Shown here: one piece after another, positions 23,484 to 31,565 of the stretch
Numbering within the stretch: position 1 is the stretch's first letter
Layout of the letters: each line of letters begins with the position of its first letter
NCBI RefSeq assembly: GCF_000720175.1
Contig: NZ_JOIX01000037.1
Coordinates: 1 to 64,000 of the forward strand
Origin: Streptomyces sp. NRRL S-337
Lineage (GTDB): Bacteria; Actinomycetota; Actinomycetes; Streptomycetales; Streptomycetaceae
Length of the DNA stretch: 64,000 bases
Direction: 5' to 3'
Notes under the pieces: model-generated
The model's input: only the letters and a program-made list of their open reading frames with translations
Told to the model about the DNA's origin: nothing
Databases searched by the model: none
Program-made: the position numbers and the translations under genes

Positions 23484-26057
23484 GTGGGCGGGACCACCCT
23501 GAGCGACCCGGCCGGCCGGACCGGCCCACCGGCACCGGGCACGGCCACGGCGTCACCCGCCGGGGCCCGGCCCGGTGCCCCGGACGGCACGCCGGTGCCG
23601 CGCGGCCCCCGCCGGGCCCGGCTGGTCTTCGTCGGCCTGCTGCCGGTCCTGCTGCTAGCGGCCCTCGACCAGACCGTCGTCGCCACCGCACTCCCGAAGA
23701 TCGTCGGTGAGCTGCACGGCCGGGGCGCCATGTCCTGGGCGATGACGTCCTACCTCCTCGCCTCCGCCCTCGCCCTGCCCCTCCACGGCAGACTCGGCGA
23801 CCTCTTCGGCCGCAAACCGGTCCTCCTCTTCGCGCTCCTGGTCTTCACCGCCGGCTCGGCGCTGGCCGGCTGGTCGCGCACCATGGACGAACTGGTCGCC
23901 TTCCGGGCCGTCCAGGGCGTCGGCGGCGGCGGACTGCTGATCGGCGTCCATGCCCTCGTCGCCGACGTCGTACCGCCCCGGGCCCGTGGCCGTTCCCTGG
24001 GACTGATCGGCGCCGCCTGCGGCCTCGCCTCCGCGGCCGGACCGCTGATCGGCGGCTTCTGCGCCGACCACGCCTCCTGGCGCTGGTGCTTCTCCCTCAA
24101 CGTCCCGTTCGGTGCGCTGACGTTCCTCGTCATCGCCTTCGCACTGAAGCTGCCGCGGCCGCCCCGCCGGCCCAGGCCGGACCTCGCCGGCGCCCTGCTG
24201 CTCGCAGCGTTCTCCACCTGCCTTGTGCTGCTGATGAGTTGGGGCGGCACGGAGTACGCCTGGACCTCGCGGGTCGTCCTCGGGCTGGGGGCCGGGGCGC
24301 TCGGCAGCGCGCTGCTCCTCCTCGCCGTCGAGCACTTCGCCGCCGACCCGATCGTCCCGCTGCGGCTGTTCCGCGACTCCCTCCTCGCCCGCACCGGCCC
24401 GATCGGCGCCGCCCTCGGCATCGCCCTCTTCGGCGCCGCCGGCTGGCTGCCGACCTTCCTGCGGGGAGCCGGCGGCGCCTCGGCCACCGAGTCCGGCCTG
24501 CTGATGCTGCCGCTGATGGGCGGCATCGTCCTCGCGTACGTCGTCTCCGGCCGGCTCATCGGCCGCACCGGCCACTACAAGATCTTCCCCGTGCTGGGCT
24601 GCGCGGCGGCCGCCGGGGGGATGTGGCTGCTGGCGCTGACGGCTCCGGGCACCCCCAGGGAGACCTCCAGCCTCTTGACGGCCCTCGTGGGCCTGGGCCT
24701 CGGCCTCGTGCTGCCGGTGCTGGTGCTCGCCGCCCGGAACTCCGTACGCGCCCGCGACCTCGCCACCGCGACCAGCGCCAACCACGGATTCCGGCACCTC
24801 GGCGGCAGCCTCGGCGTGGCCCTCTTCGGCATCCTCTTCGCCGACCGGCTGACCCGCCGGCTCCCCGGCCGGCCGCCGGTGTCGCGGTGGCTGCCCGACC
24901 CGGAGTCGATCATCCCGCAACTGCTGCGCGCGCTGCCCGCCTCCCTGCGCGACGGCTCCGTCGCCGCCTACGCCCACGCCGTGCCGAGGGTCTTCTTCTC
25001 CCTCGTTCCGGTGCTCGTCCTGGGCCTCGTGCTCGCCTTCTTCCTGAAAGAGAAAACACTGGTGTCCCACGCCTCTCACGCCCCGCAGACCTCCCCGACC
25101 CCGGACCGGCCCACCACCTACGGCGAGCCGACCGAATCGGCGGGACCTGCCGGGCCTTCCGTAGCTGCCGAACCGACTGGACAGACCGTGCCGACCGCCG
25201 TGCCGCAGGCCCGTTCCGCCGTGGACCCGGAGGCCCTCAACCCGACGTTCCCCGGGAGTGGTTACCGCCGTGGTTCCCGTTTCTCCGGTGGTGGGCATCA
25301 GGGCATCCCGGTGTGCGGGGCGGTACGGCACCACGACGGCTCCATCGTGCCGCGGGCCGCGCTCACCCTCATCGACGTCACCGGGCGGCAGATCGGCCGC
25401 GGCGCCTCCGGCGAGGACGGGCGGTACGCCCTGAGCACCCCCGGACCCGGCTCCTACGTGCTGATCGCGGCCGCCGGCGGCCACCAGCCGCAGGCCGTGA
25501 CCGTGACCGTCGGCGAACGGCCGGTCGAACTGGACGTGGTCCTCGGCGGCGCCGGGCGGCTGGCCGGCACCGTCACCACCGCGGACGGCACCCCCGTACG
25601 CGATGCCATGGTCACCCTCACCGATGTGCGCGGCGAGGTCGTCGCGACCACCCGCAGCGGACGCGAAGGCGCTTATGTCATCGGGGAGTTGGTGGCCGGC
25701 GAGTACACCCTCGCCTCCAGCGCACCGGCGTACCGGCCGGCGGCGCTGCCGGTCACCGTCCAGGCGTCGCGGGAGACCCGCCAGGACATCGAACTCGCGG
25801 GTGGTGCGGTGCTGCGCGGGACCGTACGGGCCGGTGGCGGACGCCCCGTCGAGGACGCCCGGGTCACCCTGCTGGACGTCGCGGGCAATGTCGTCGACAC
25901 CGCCGTCACCGGGCCCGACGGGCTGTTCCGCTTCGTGGACCTCGCGGCCGGCGAGTACACCGTGGTCGCCGCCGGATACCCGCCGGTGGCCACCGTCCTC
26001 CAGGTGGCCGGCGGCGGCCGCACCGAACGCGACCTCCAGCTCGGGCACGAGGACTGA
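23484..26057 (+). CDS. MFS multidrug-type transporter fused to carboxypeptidase-regulatory-like domains
   Basis: An 857-aa two-part membrane protein. Residues ~35-525 are a DHA2-like (EmrB/QacA) exporter: LLAALDQTVVATALPKIVGE in helix 1, GRLGDLFGRKPVL in the first loop, and about 14 hydrophobic helices. A ~70-residue Pro/Thr/Ser linker follows. Residues ~610-857 hold three carboxypeptidase-regulatory-like (Ig-like beta-sandwich) repeats, each with the pattern G-x-V...L.D..G......SG.DG.Y....L..G.Y (GEDGRYALSTPGPGSY, GREGAYVIGELVAGEY, GPDGLFRFVDLAAGEY). With 14 helices the tail would be cytoplasmic. Substrate unknown. GTG 23484 follows GAGGGGAGC. Confidence 0.9.
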   Translation: MGGTTLSDPAGRTGPPAPGTATASPAGARPGAPDGTPVPRGPRRARLVFVGLLPVLLLAALDQTVVATALPKIVGELHGRGAMSWAMTSYLLASALALPLHGRLGDLFGRKPVLLFALLVFTAGSALAGWSRTMDELVAFRAVQGVGGGGLLIGVHALVADVVPPRARGRSLGLIGAACGLASAAGPLIGGFCADHASWRWCFSLNVPFGALTFLVIAFALKLPRPPRRPRPDLAGALLLAAFSTCLVLLMSWGGTEYAWTSRVVLGLGAGALGSALLLLAVEHFAADPIVPLRLFRDSLLARTGPIGAALGIALFGAAGWLPTFLRGAGGASATESGLLMLPLMGGIVLAYVVSGRLIGRTGHYKIFPVLGCAAAAGGMWLLALTAPGTPRETSSLLTALVGLGLGLVLPVLVLAARNSVRARDLATATSANHGFRHLGGSLGVALFGILFADRLTRRLPGRPPVSRWLPDPESIIPQLLRALPASLRDGSVAAYAHAVPRVFFSLVPVLVLGLVLAFFLKEKTLVSHASHAPQTSPTPDRPTTYGEPTESAGPAGPSVAAEPTGQTVPTAVPQARSAVDPEALNPTFPGSGYRRGSRFSGGGHQGIPVCGAVRHHDGSIVPRAALTLIDVTGRQIGRGASGEDGRYALSTPGPGSYVLIAAAGGHQPQAVTVTVGERPVELDVVLGGAGRLAGTVTTADGTPVRDAMVTLTDVRGEVVATTRSGREGAYVIGELVAGEYTLASSAPAYRPAALPVTVQASRETRQDIELAGGAVLRGTVRAGGGRPVEDARVTLLDVAGNVVDTAVTGPDGLFRFVDLAAGEYTVVAAGYPPVATVLQVAGGGRTERDLQLGHED

Positions 26058-26168
26058 CCGCGCTCCAACGGGCGGTGACCGGGCGCCTGTTGTGGGGGCA
26101 TACCACCTGTTCGGCCTCTTGGGGAAATGCCGCCCACCGCGTCGGCCCGCGGCCGTAGCGTGGTGGCG

Positions 26169-26876
26169 GTGAGGCACGATCGGGGTACCAGGAAGCAATC
26201 GCCCGTGGAGCGTGGCCGGTCGGACGCCGCCAGCCGGCCCGGTACGGCAGCCCGGGTGGCCGAGCCGCGCCACGCGCTGCCGGAGCGGATTCCGCTTGCG
26301 GTCGTGGTGGTGGCCGCGGACGGCCGGATCTCCCACTGGAACAGCGGCGCCCACCGGCTCTTCGGGCCCGGCCGCGCGGAGGCGGTGGGCACCCCCGCGC
26401 TCGACCTGATGCCGGTCACGGGTGCCCTCGGCGACAGCGGTGCGGAGGGGTGCGACGGGCACGGTGGTCCGCACGCCTCGTCGGGAGGTCGGACGTCCTA
26501 CCCCACCGCGGGCCGGGCCCGGATGACGACCGGCGGGGCGGGGCCCGTGGACCTGCTGTGGTGGGCGTACCCGCTCGCCGCCCCTGGCCCCGGGCCGACT
26601 CTCGTCCTCGCCGCGGACACCGCCCTGTTGCCCGACGGCCCGGGCGGGCCGGGCGCCGGAGGTGAGCGCTGGATGCCCGGATTCGCCCGGCACACCGGCA
26701 CCGAGCCGACCGACGCCGCTCTCCCCGGCGCCGCCGAACTGGTCGGCCGCTCAACCGAGTTGCTGCCGGACCTGAGTCCCGGCCTGAGCGCCCGGATCGT
26801 CGCACAGGTCCTGGAGCTGGGCTGTCCGGTGCTGGAGATCAGCCGCCGGGACGGCTGTGCCACCGAGCTCGCCTAG
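26169..26876 (+). pseudogene. PAS-domain protein, apparently truncated SpoIIE-type phosphatase
   Basis: About 235 aa. RIPLAVVVVAADGRISHWNS begins a PAS domain, followed by RLFGPGRAEAVGTPALDLMP and a second conserved block GRARMTTGGAGPVDLLWWAY. In Streptomyces I recall this same N-terminal block heading long SpoIIE-type PP2C phosphatases. Here the frame stops (TAG) after VLEISRRDGCATELA and a convergent gene starts 32 bp later, leaving no room for a phosphatase domain. It could be a remnant or a genuine stand-alone PAS protein. The start (GTG 26169) is uncertain; ATG 26127 is an alternative. Confidence 0.55.
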
Positions 26877-26887
26877 GAAGGTGCCGT

Positions 26888-26905
26888 GGCCGCCCGCGGG
26901 CGGCC
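26888..26905. terminator. Bidirectional terminator candidate
   Basis: The 18-bp perfect palindrome GGCCGCCCGCGGGCGGCC lies in the 32-bp gap between the convergent PAS gene and the serine hydrolase gene. Confidence 0.65.
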
Positions 26906-26908
26906 GGC

Positions 26909-27799
26909 TCAGCGCTGCAGGTCGCGGTGGATGACGCGGGCGGCGCCCTCGACCGTGGCGACCCCGTAGTCCATGGTCGCGTTGCCGGTGGAGAGGACGG
27001 CCATGCCGTAGTCGTGGCCGTGGCCGGTGAAGGTGCCGACGCTGTTGATCCGCCAGCCGCCGGTGTCCCGCGGCAGCCAGCCGTTCTTGACGTGGACGGT
27101 CGCGGTGGCCGGGGCGCCGGCCGGTACGCCCCAGCGCTGGTCGGCCGCCACCCGGTGCATCAGGTCGAGTGCGTAGCCGCGGGAGGCCGGGCCGAGCACC
27201 GCCCCGTCCGTGGTGAGCAGCTGCATCAGGGTGAGCTGGTCGGCGGCGGTGACCTGGGTGAGGCCCCAGCTCGCGCCGCGGCCCGGCACGGTGTCCCGCA
27301 TCCCGGCGAGGTCCAGGAAGCGCTGGACGCCGGCCGGGCCGATCTGGTGCCACAGGGCGTTGGTCGCGTCGTTGTCCGACTTGGTGATCATGGCGGTGGT
27401 CAGCTTGACCTCGTGCGGGGTCAGCTTCCGGTGCGCCTCCTCGGCCTGCCGCAGCAGTGCACCGAGCACGGTGACCTTCACCACACTCGCCGAGTCGAAG
27501 TGGGTGCCGGACTTGAAGGCGCAGCGGGTGCCGGTGCGGCGGTCGTAGACGGCCAGCGCCGAGGCGCTCCGCCGGCCGTGCAGGGCGTCGGCGAGGTCGT
27601 GGGACAAGGCCGGGGCCAGGCCGGGCTTCTTGGAGCTGCAGACGACCTTGGCGCCGGCCACCGGGGCGCTGGCGGTGCCGGCCGCGGCCGGGGTCGCCGA
27701 GGTGAGCACCGTGAGCAGTGATCCGGCGGCCACCAGCGCGGCCAGCCCGCGGCGCGTACCGGTGGTGGGGCGTCGTCCGTGGAGGCGTGATCCGTGCAT
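26909..27799 (-). CDS. Secreted serine hydrolase, class A beta-lactamase-like
   Basis: A 296-aa exported protein. The signal peptide has a basic start (HGRRPTTGTRRG), a hydrophobic core (LAALVAAGSLLTVL) and an AxA site near residue 40 (TPAAAGTA). The penicillin-binding fold has S105-V-V-K108 (SxxK nucleophile), S141-D-N143 (SxN) and K238-N-G240 in place of KTG. The Asn for Thr/Ser in the third motif and the absence of an obvious Omega-loop Glu-x-x-x-N make real beta-lactamase activity doubtful; a peptidase or cell-wall role is equally possible. ATG 27799 gives the signal peptide at the N-terminus. Confidence 0.85.
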   Translation of the reverse strand: MHGSRLHGRRPTTGTRRGLAALVAAGSLLTVLTSATPAAAGTASAPVAGAKVVCSSKKPGLAPALSHDLADALHGRRSASALAVYDRRTGTRCAFKSGTHFDSASVVKVTVLGALLRQAEEAHRKLTPHEVKLTTAMITKSDNDATNALWHQIGPAGVQRFLDLAGMRDTVPGRGASWGLTQVTAADQLTLMQLLTTDGAVLGPASRGYALDLMHRVAADQRWGVPAGAPATATVHVKNGWLPRDTGGWRINSVGTFTGHGHDYGMAVLSTGNATMDYGVATVEGAARVIHRDLQR

Positions 27800-28102
27800 G
27801 GGGGTGGTTCCTGTCCCGCTGTATCGGGGCCCCGCCGGTGGCGGGTCGGCCCTGGAGTGACCGGAGGCGGTCGGGCCGGCGCAGCCGCGTGCGGCGGCGG
27901 TGCGCCCTTCATGGGTCACGGTGACGATACGGGGCAGGCCGGAGGACACCCTCGGAATATGGGGTGCTATGTCCGTATTTGGGAGGTGTGGCTCGGGTGT
28001 GAGATTCGCCAAATGGGGACGGACGGGGCGGGCCGGGCGGAGCGGATGGAGGGGAGGGGTGCGGCACGCGGGGTGGGTGGCGCGGCGCCCTGGGGCGTGC
28101 CG
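27800..28102. other. Leader region of the serine hydrolase gene
   Basis: About 300 bp between the start of the serine hydrolase gene and the 3' end of the PucR-type regulator, both leftward. It includes an AT-richer patch (about 27945-28015) suitable for a promoter, but I cannot assign hexamers. No coding sequence is convincing. Confidence 0.4.
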
Positions 28103-28984
28103 CTAGGGGCGTGGCACCGGTTGGCGGAGGCGGCTGGGGCGTGGCCGGCGGGACGCGGCGGTCCGTCGGCGGTGGGCGCCCGCCATCAGCCGTCGGCCGC
28201 GCAGGGCCAGCTCGATCTCGAAGCGGGTCCGCGGATCGCGCAGCCGGGCGCCGAAGAGCTTCTCCAGCTGGCGCATCCGGTACCGCACGGTCTGCGGATG
28301 GATGCTGAGCGCCTTGGCCACCTCCGGCGCGCCCATTCCGCCCAGCCAGGCCAGCAGTGTCGCCTCCAAGCGCGCGCACCGCTCCGGTGACAGGCCCGCG
28401 AGCGGCCTGAGCCGGCGGGCGATGAGGGTGCGGGTGAGCGACTCGTCCTGGAGGAGCAGCAGGCTGGAGAGATGGTCGTCGACGAACGCCACGCCCGCGG
28501 CGGGGCCGTCGCACCGGGCGGCCAGCTCCAGCAGGCGGGAGGCGGCACGGACCGAGGCGGCGGCGTCCTGCGGTGGCACCGCATGGCCGACCGCGGCGGC
28601 GCGGTGGCGCAGGATGCCCTTCAGTCGGGCCCGGCCCTCGTCGCCCTCGGCGAGCGCGCCGGGGATCAGCAGCCCCGGCGCCTCGTCCGGCAGGCTGACC
28701 AGGCAGTCGCCGAGCGCCGCGGCGACGAGGTGGAGGTCGGTGGCGGTCGCCAGCCGGACCGCCCGCACGGTGGCCGGCAGCGGCCGGCCGGCCCGCAGGA
28801 CGTCCGCGATCAGCCGGGTGACCTGCGCCCCGTCGTTCCGCTCCAGGAATTCCCGGAAGCCCGGATTGCGCTCGCAAAGGGAGTGGATGACCAGCTCGGT
28901 GAGGACGGCCAGTTGCTCGTCACCGCCGTCCGCCTGCGGGTCGCCGGGTTGTACTAACGGGCTGGCGTTACGTGTTGTGCTCAT
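28103..28984 (-). CDS. PucR/CdaR-type helix-turn-helix regulator
   Basis: A 293-aa regulator. The C-terminal PucR-type HTH is clear at about residues 205-265: ARLEATLLAWLGGMGAPEVA then KALSIHPQTVRYRMRQLEKL, followed by FEIELALRGRRL. The ~200 N-terminal residues form the variable sensory part. A basic tail (about 25 residues, RRRTAASRRPRPSR) ends the protein. Related regulators activate purine, sugar-acid or peptide catabolism. It is divergent from the M55/M20/S9 peptidase operon and is the natural candidate to control it. ATG 28984. Confidence 0.85.
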   Translation of the reverse strand: MSTTRNASPLVQPGDPQADGGDEQLAVLTELVIHSLCERNPGFREFLERNDGAQVTRLIADVLRAGRPLPATVRAVRLATATDLHLVAAALGDCLVSLPDEAPGLLIPGALAEGDEGRARLKGILRHRAAAVGHAVPPQDAAASVRAASRLLELAARCDGPAAGVAFVDDHLSSLLLLQDESLTRTLIARRLRPLAGLSPERCARLEATLLAWLGGMGAPEVAKALSIHPQTVRYRMRQLEKLFGARLRDPRTRFEIELALRGRRLMAGAHRRRTAASRRPRPSRLRQPVPRP

Positions 28985-29327
28985 GATTCTGCCTCTGTCT
29001 CCTCATGTGGGAGGCCGGTTCGGGACGTTCTATCCCACCGGGCTGGGGGCGTCGGCGGCTGACAGAAGTCCGTCAGAACTCCATCGGAATTCTGGCGGAT
29101 GCCCTTCCGCTTTGCGACAGAAACTGTGTGGAATACGGTGCCACACGAGCATGTCCGCGTCACCTGCGTGCGCTACGAGGGCGTCACGATGTTGCGGCCA
29201 ACTCGGTGGTCCTGGAGGGTTCCGGACGAGGTGTCATGCCATGCCGGGCGCGTTCGGTGCCTCGGAAACGTTGTGAACGAGTGATGTCCAAAATCGTGCA
29301 TACCGCCTGCTGCCTGCGATAGGACTG
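28985..29327. other. Divergent control region of pucR-like gene and peptidase operon
   Basis: 343 bp without a credible gene. It carries the inverted repeat at 29074-29094 and a shorter CTGAC-N8-GTCAG dyad at 29059-29076 beside it. AT content rises around 29280-29310 (TCCAAAATCGTGCATACC), where the operon promoter is likely. Confidence 0.5.
29074..29094. promoter_or_regulatory. Inverted repeat, candidate operator of peptidase operon
   Basis: CAGAACTCC-ATC-GGAATTCTG is a 9-3-9 inverted repeat with one mismatch, about 90 bp upstream of the PucR-type start and about 235 bp upstream of the M55 start. Confidence 0.45.
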
Positions 29328-30167
29328 GTGACCGTGAAGATCCTCATCTCCGCCGACATGGAGGGCGCCACCGGCGTGACCTGGCCCGCGGACGTGCTGC
29401 CGGGCAAGCCGCAGTGGGAACGCTGCCGCCACATGTTCACCTCCGACGTCAACGCGGCGATCGCCGGATTCTTCGACGGCGGGGCCGATGAGGTGCTCGT
29501 CAACGAGGCCCACTGGTCGATGCGCAACCTCCTGCTGGAGAAGCTCGACGAACGGGCACAGATGCTCACCGGCCGGCACAAGTCGCTCAGCATGGTCGAG
29601 GGCGTCCAGCACGGCGACGTCGACGGCATCGCCTTCGTCGGCTACCACACCGGCGCGGGTACCGAAGGCGTCCTCGCCCACACCTACCTCGCCAACACCC
29701 TGACCGGCGTCTGGGTCGACGGCACCCGCGCCAGCGAGGGCTATCTCAACTCCCTCGTCGTCGCCGAGTACGGCGTGCCCGTCGTCCTGGTCACCGGCGA
29801 CGACCGCACCTGCCAGGACGCCCAGGGATACGCCCCCGAGGCGCCCGCCGTGGCGGTCAAGGACTACGTCTCGCGCTACGCCGCGGTCTGCCGGCCACCG
29901 ACCCGTACGGCCGCCGACATCCGGGCCGCGGCCGCCATGGGCACGGCGCTGGCGGTCCGTCACGAGGCGGCGCGCCGGGGCCCGTTCCACGTCGAGTTGG
30001 AGTTCGACGCGCAGCATCTGGTGGGTGCCGCGACCTGCGTGCCCGGCGTGGAGCGCAGCGCGGAGCGCCGGGTCGCGTATACCAGTCGGAACATGTACGA
30101 AGCCATCCGGTGCTTCAAGGCGGTCACCACCGTCGTGTCGTCCGCCGTGGAGGAAGAATATGGCTGA
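29328..30167 (+). CDS. M55 family D-aminopeptidase (DppA-like)
   Basis: A 279-aa zinc peptidase of the DppA family, which removes D-amino acids such as D-Ala from peptides. ISADMEGATGVTW (about 6-18) supplies the Asp/Glu metal ligands, VNEAHWSMRNL and GYHTGAGTEGVLAH the His ligands. DppA-type enzymes assemble as decamers in the cytoplasm. Start: GTG 29328 or GTG 29334, both weakly preceded by AGGA-like bases. Its last eight bases overlap the next gene, so M55 and M20 peptidases are coupled. Together with the S9 enzyme it forms a peptide-degradation operon. Confidence 0.92.
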   Translation: MTVKILISADMEGATGVTWPADVLPGKPQWERCRHMFTSDVNAAIAGFFDGGADEVLVNEAHWSMRNLLLEKLDERAQMLTGRHKSLSMVEGVQHGDVDGIAFVGYHTGAGTEGVLAHTYLANTLTGVWVDGTRASEGYLNSLVVAEYGVPVVLVTGDDRTCQDAQGYAPEAPAVAVKDYVSRYAAVCRPPTRTAADIRAAAAMGTALAVRHEAARRGPFHVELEFDAQHLVGAATCVPGVERSAERRVAYTSRNMYEAIRCFKAVTTVVSSAVEEEYG

Positions 30168-31521
30168 GAAGACCGAGCAAGAGGGCGCCGCCGGCCACGC
30201 GGCCGGGGTGGACCGGCAGGCGCTGGACGAGGTGGTGCGGTTCACCTCCGACCTGATCCGGATCGACACCAGCAACGCCGGCGACGGCACCTGCCGGGAG
30301 CGCCCGGCCGCCGAGTACGTCGCCGAGCGACTGGCCGACGCCGGCATCGAACCGACCCTGCTGGAACGCACCCCGGGCCGCACCAACGTCGTCGCCCGCA
30401 TCGAGGGCACCGACCCCGCGGCCGACGCCCTGCTGGTCCACGGCCATCTCGACGTGGTCCCCGCCGAAGCCGCCGACTGGACCGTGCACCCGTTCTCCGG
30501 CGAGGTCGTCGACGACGTGGTCTGGGGCCGCGGCGCCATCGACATGAAGAACATGGACGCAATGGTGCTCGCCGCCGTACGGCACTGGGCGCGCACCGGC
30601 GTCCGGCCGCGCCGCGACATCGTGCTGGCCTTCACCGCCGACGAGGAGGCCAGCGCCGAGGACGGCTCGGGCTTCCTGGCCGACCGGCACGCCCCGCTGT
30701 TCGCCGGCTGCACCGAAGGCATCAGCGAATCCGGGGCGTTCACCTTCCACGCCGGCGGCGGGATGCAGCTGTACCCGATCGCGGCGGGGGAGCGCGGCAC
30801 CGCCTGGCTCAAGCTGACGGCCCGGGGCCGGGCCGGGCACGGCTCGAAGGTCAACCACGACAACGCGGTCAGCCGGCTGGCCGGCGCGGTGGCCCGGATC
30901 GGCGAGCACGAATGGCCGGTCCGGCTCACCCCGACCGTACGGGCCGCACTGCGCGAACTGGTCGCCCTGCACGGCCTGGACGTCGACGTGGACGCGCCGG
31001 ACTGCGATGTCGACGCCCTCCTCGGCAAGCTCGGCCCGTCCGCCAAGCTCGTCGAACCGACCGTCCGCAACAGCGCCAACCCCACGATGCTGTCCGCCGG
31101 TTACAAGGTCAATGTGATCCCCGGCTCCGCCGTGGCACACATCGACGGCCGGGTCGTCCCCGGCGGCGAGGTGGAGTTCCGCACCACCCTGGACGAGCTG
31201 ACCGGCCCCGAGGTGGACTGGGAGTACCACCACCGCGAGGTCGCCCTGCAGGCCCCGGTGGACACACCGACGTACGCCGCGATGCGGGCCGCCGTCGAGG
31301 CCTTCGACCCGGACGGCCACGTCGTCCCGTACTGCATGTCCGGCGGCACGGACGCCAAGCAGTTCTCCCGGCTGGGCATCACCGGTTACGGTTTCTCGCC
31401 GCTGAAGCTCCCCGAGGGCTTCGACTACCAGGCGCTCTTCCACGGCGTGGACGAGCGCGTACCGGTCGGGGGGCTGCACTTCGGTGTCCGGGTCCTCGAC
31501 CACTTCCTGCGCGCGGCCTGA
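30160..31521 (+). CDS. M20 family metallopeptidase
   Basis: A 453-aa dinuclear zinc peptidase. LLVHGHLDVVP (H94, H96, D98) and GRGAIDMKN (about 122-130) supply metal ligands and bridging Asp, TADEEAS the catalytic Glu pair, and the dimerisation domain is inserted at about 220-330. CMSGGTDAKQF near the end holds the last ligand region. It cleaves di- or tripeptides or acylated amino acids. ATG 30160 follows GGAGGAAG and overlaps the M55 stop by 8 bp. The S9 peptidase follows after 44 bp. Confidence 0.93.
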   Translation: MAEKTEQEGAAGHAAGVDRQALDEVVRFTSDLIRIDTSNAGDGTCRERPAAEYVAERLADAGIEPTLLERTPGRTNVVARIEGTDPAADALLVHGHLDVVPAEAADWTVHPFSGEVVDDVVWGRGAIDMKNMDAMVLAAVRHWARTGVRPRRDIVLAFTADEEASAEDGSGFLADRHAPLFAGCTEGISESGAFTFHAGGGMQLYPIAAGERGTAWLKLTARGRAGHGSKVNHDNAVSRLAGAVARIGEHEWPVRLTPTVRAALRELVALHGLDVDVDAPDCDVDALLGKLGPSAKLVEPTVRNSANPTMLSAGYKVNVIPGSAVAHIDGRVVPGGEVEFRTTLDELTGPEVDWEYHHREVALQAPVDTPTYAAMRAAVEAFDPDGHVVPYCMSGGTDAKQFSRLGITGYGFSPLKLPEGFDYQALFHGVDERVPVGGLHFGVRVLDHFLRAA

Positions 31522-31565
31522 CCGGCCCGCGCCCCGCCCGACCGGTGGAGGAGAGGATCCGCACC

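Noticed and set aside
23655..26693. Leftward open frame of 1012 codons opposite the MFS fusion gene
   Set aside because: Composition is Gly/Arg/Glu-rich nonsense and the plus strand holds an obvious transporter.
26909..27799. True class A beta-lactamase resistance gene
   Set aside because: The third motif is KNG rather than KTG/KSG and no convincing Omega-loop ExxxN is visible, so only a beta-lactamase-like serine hydrolase is claimed.
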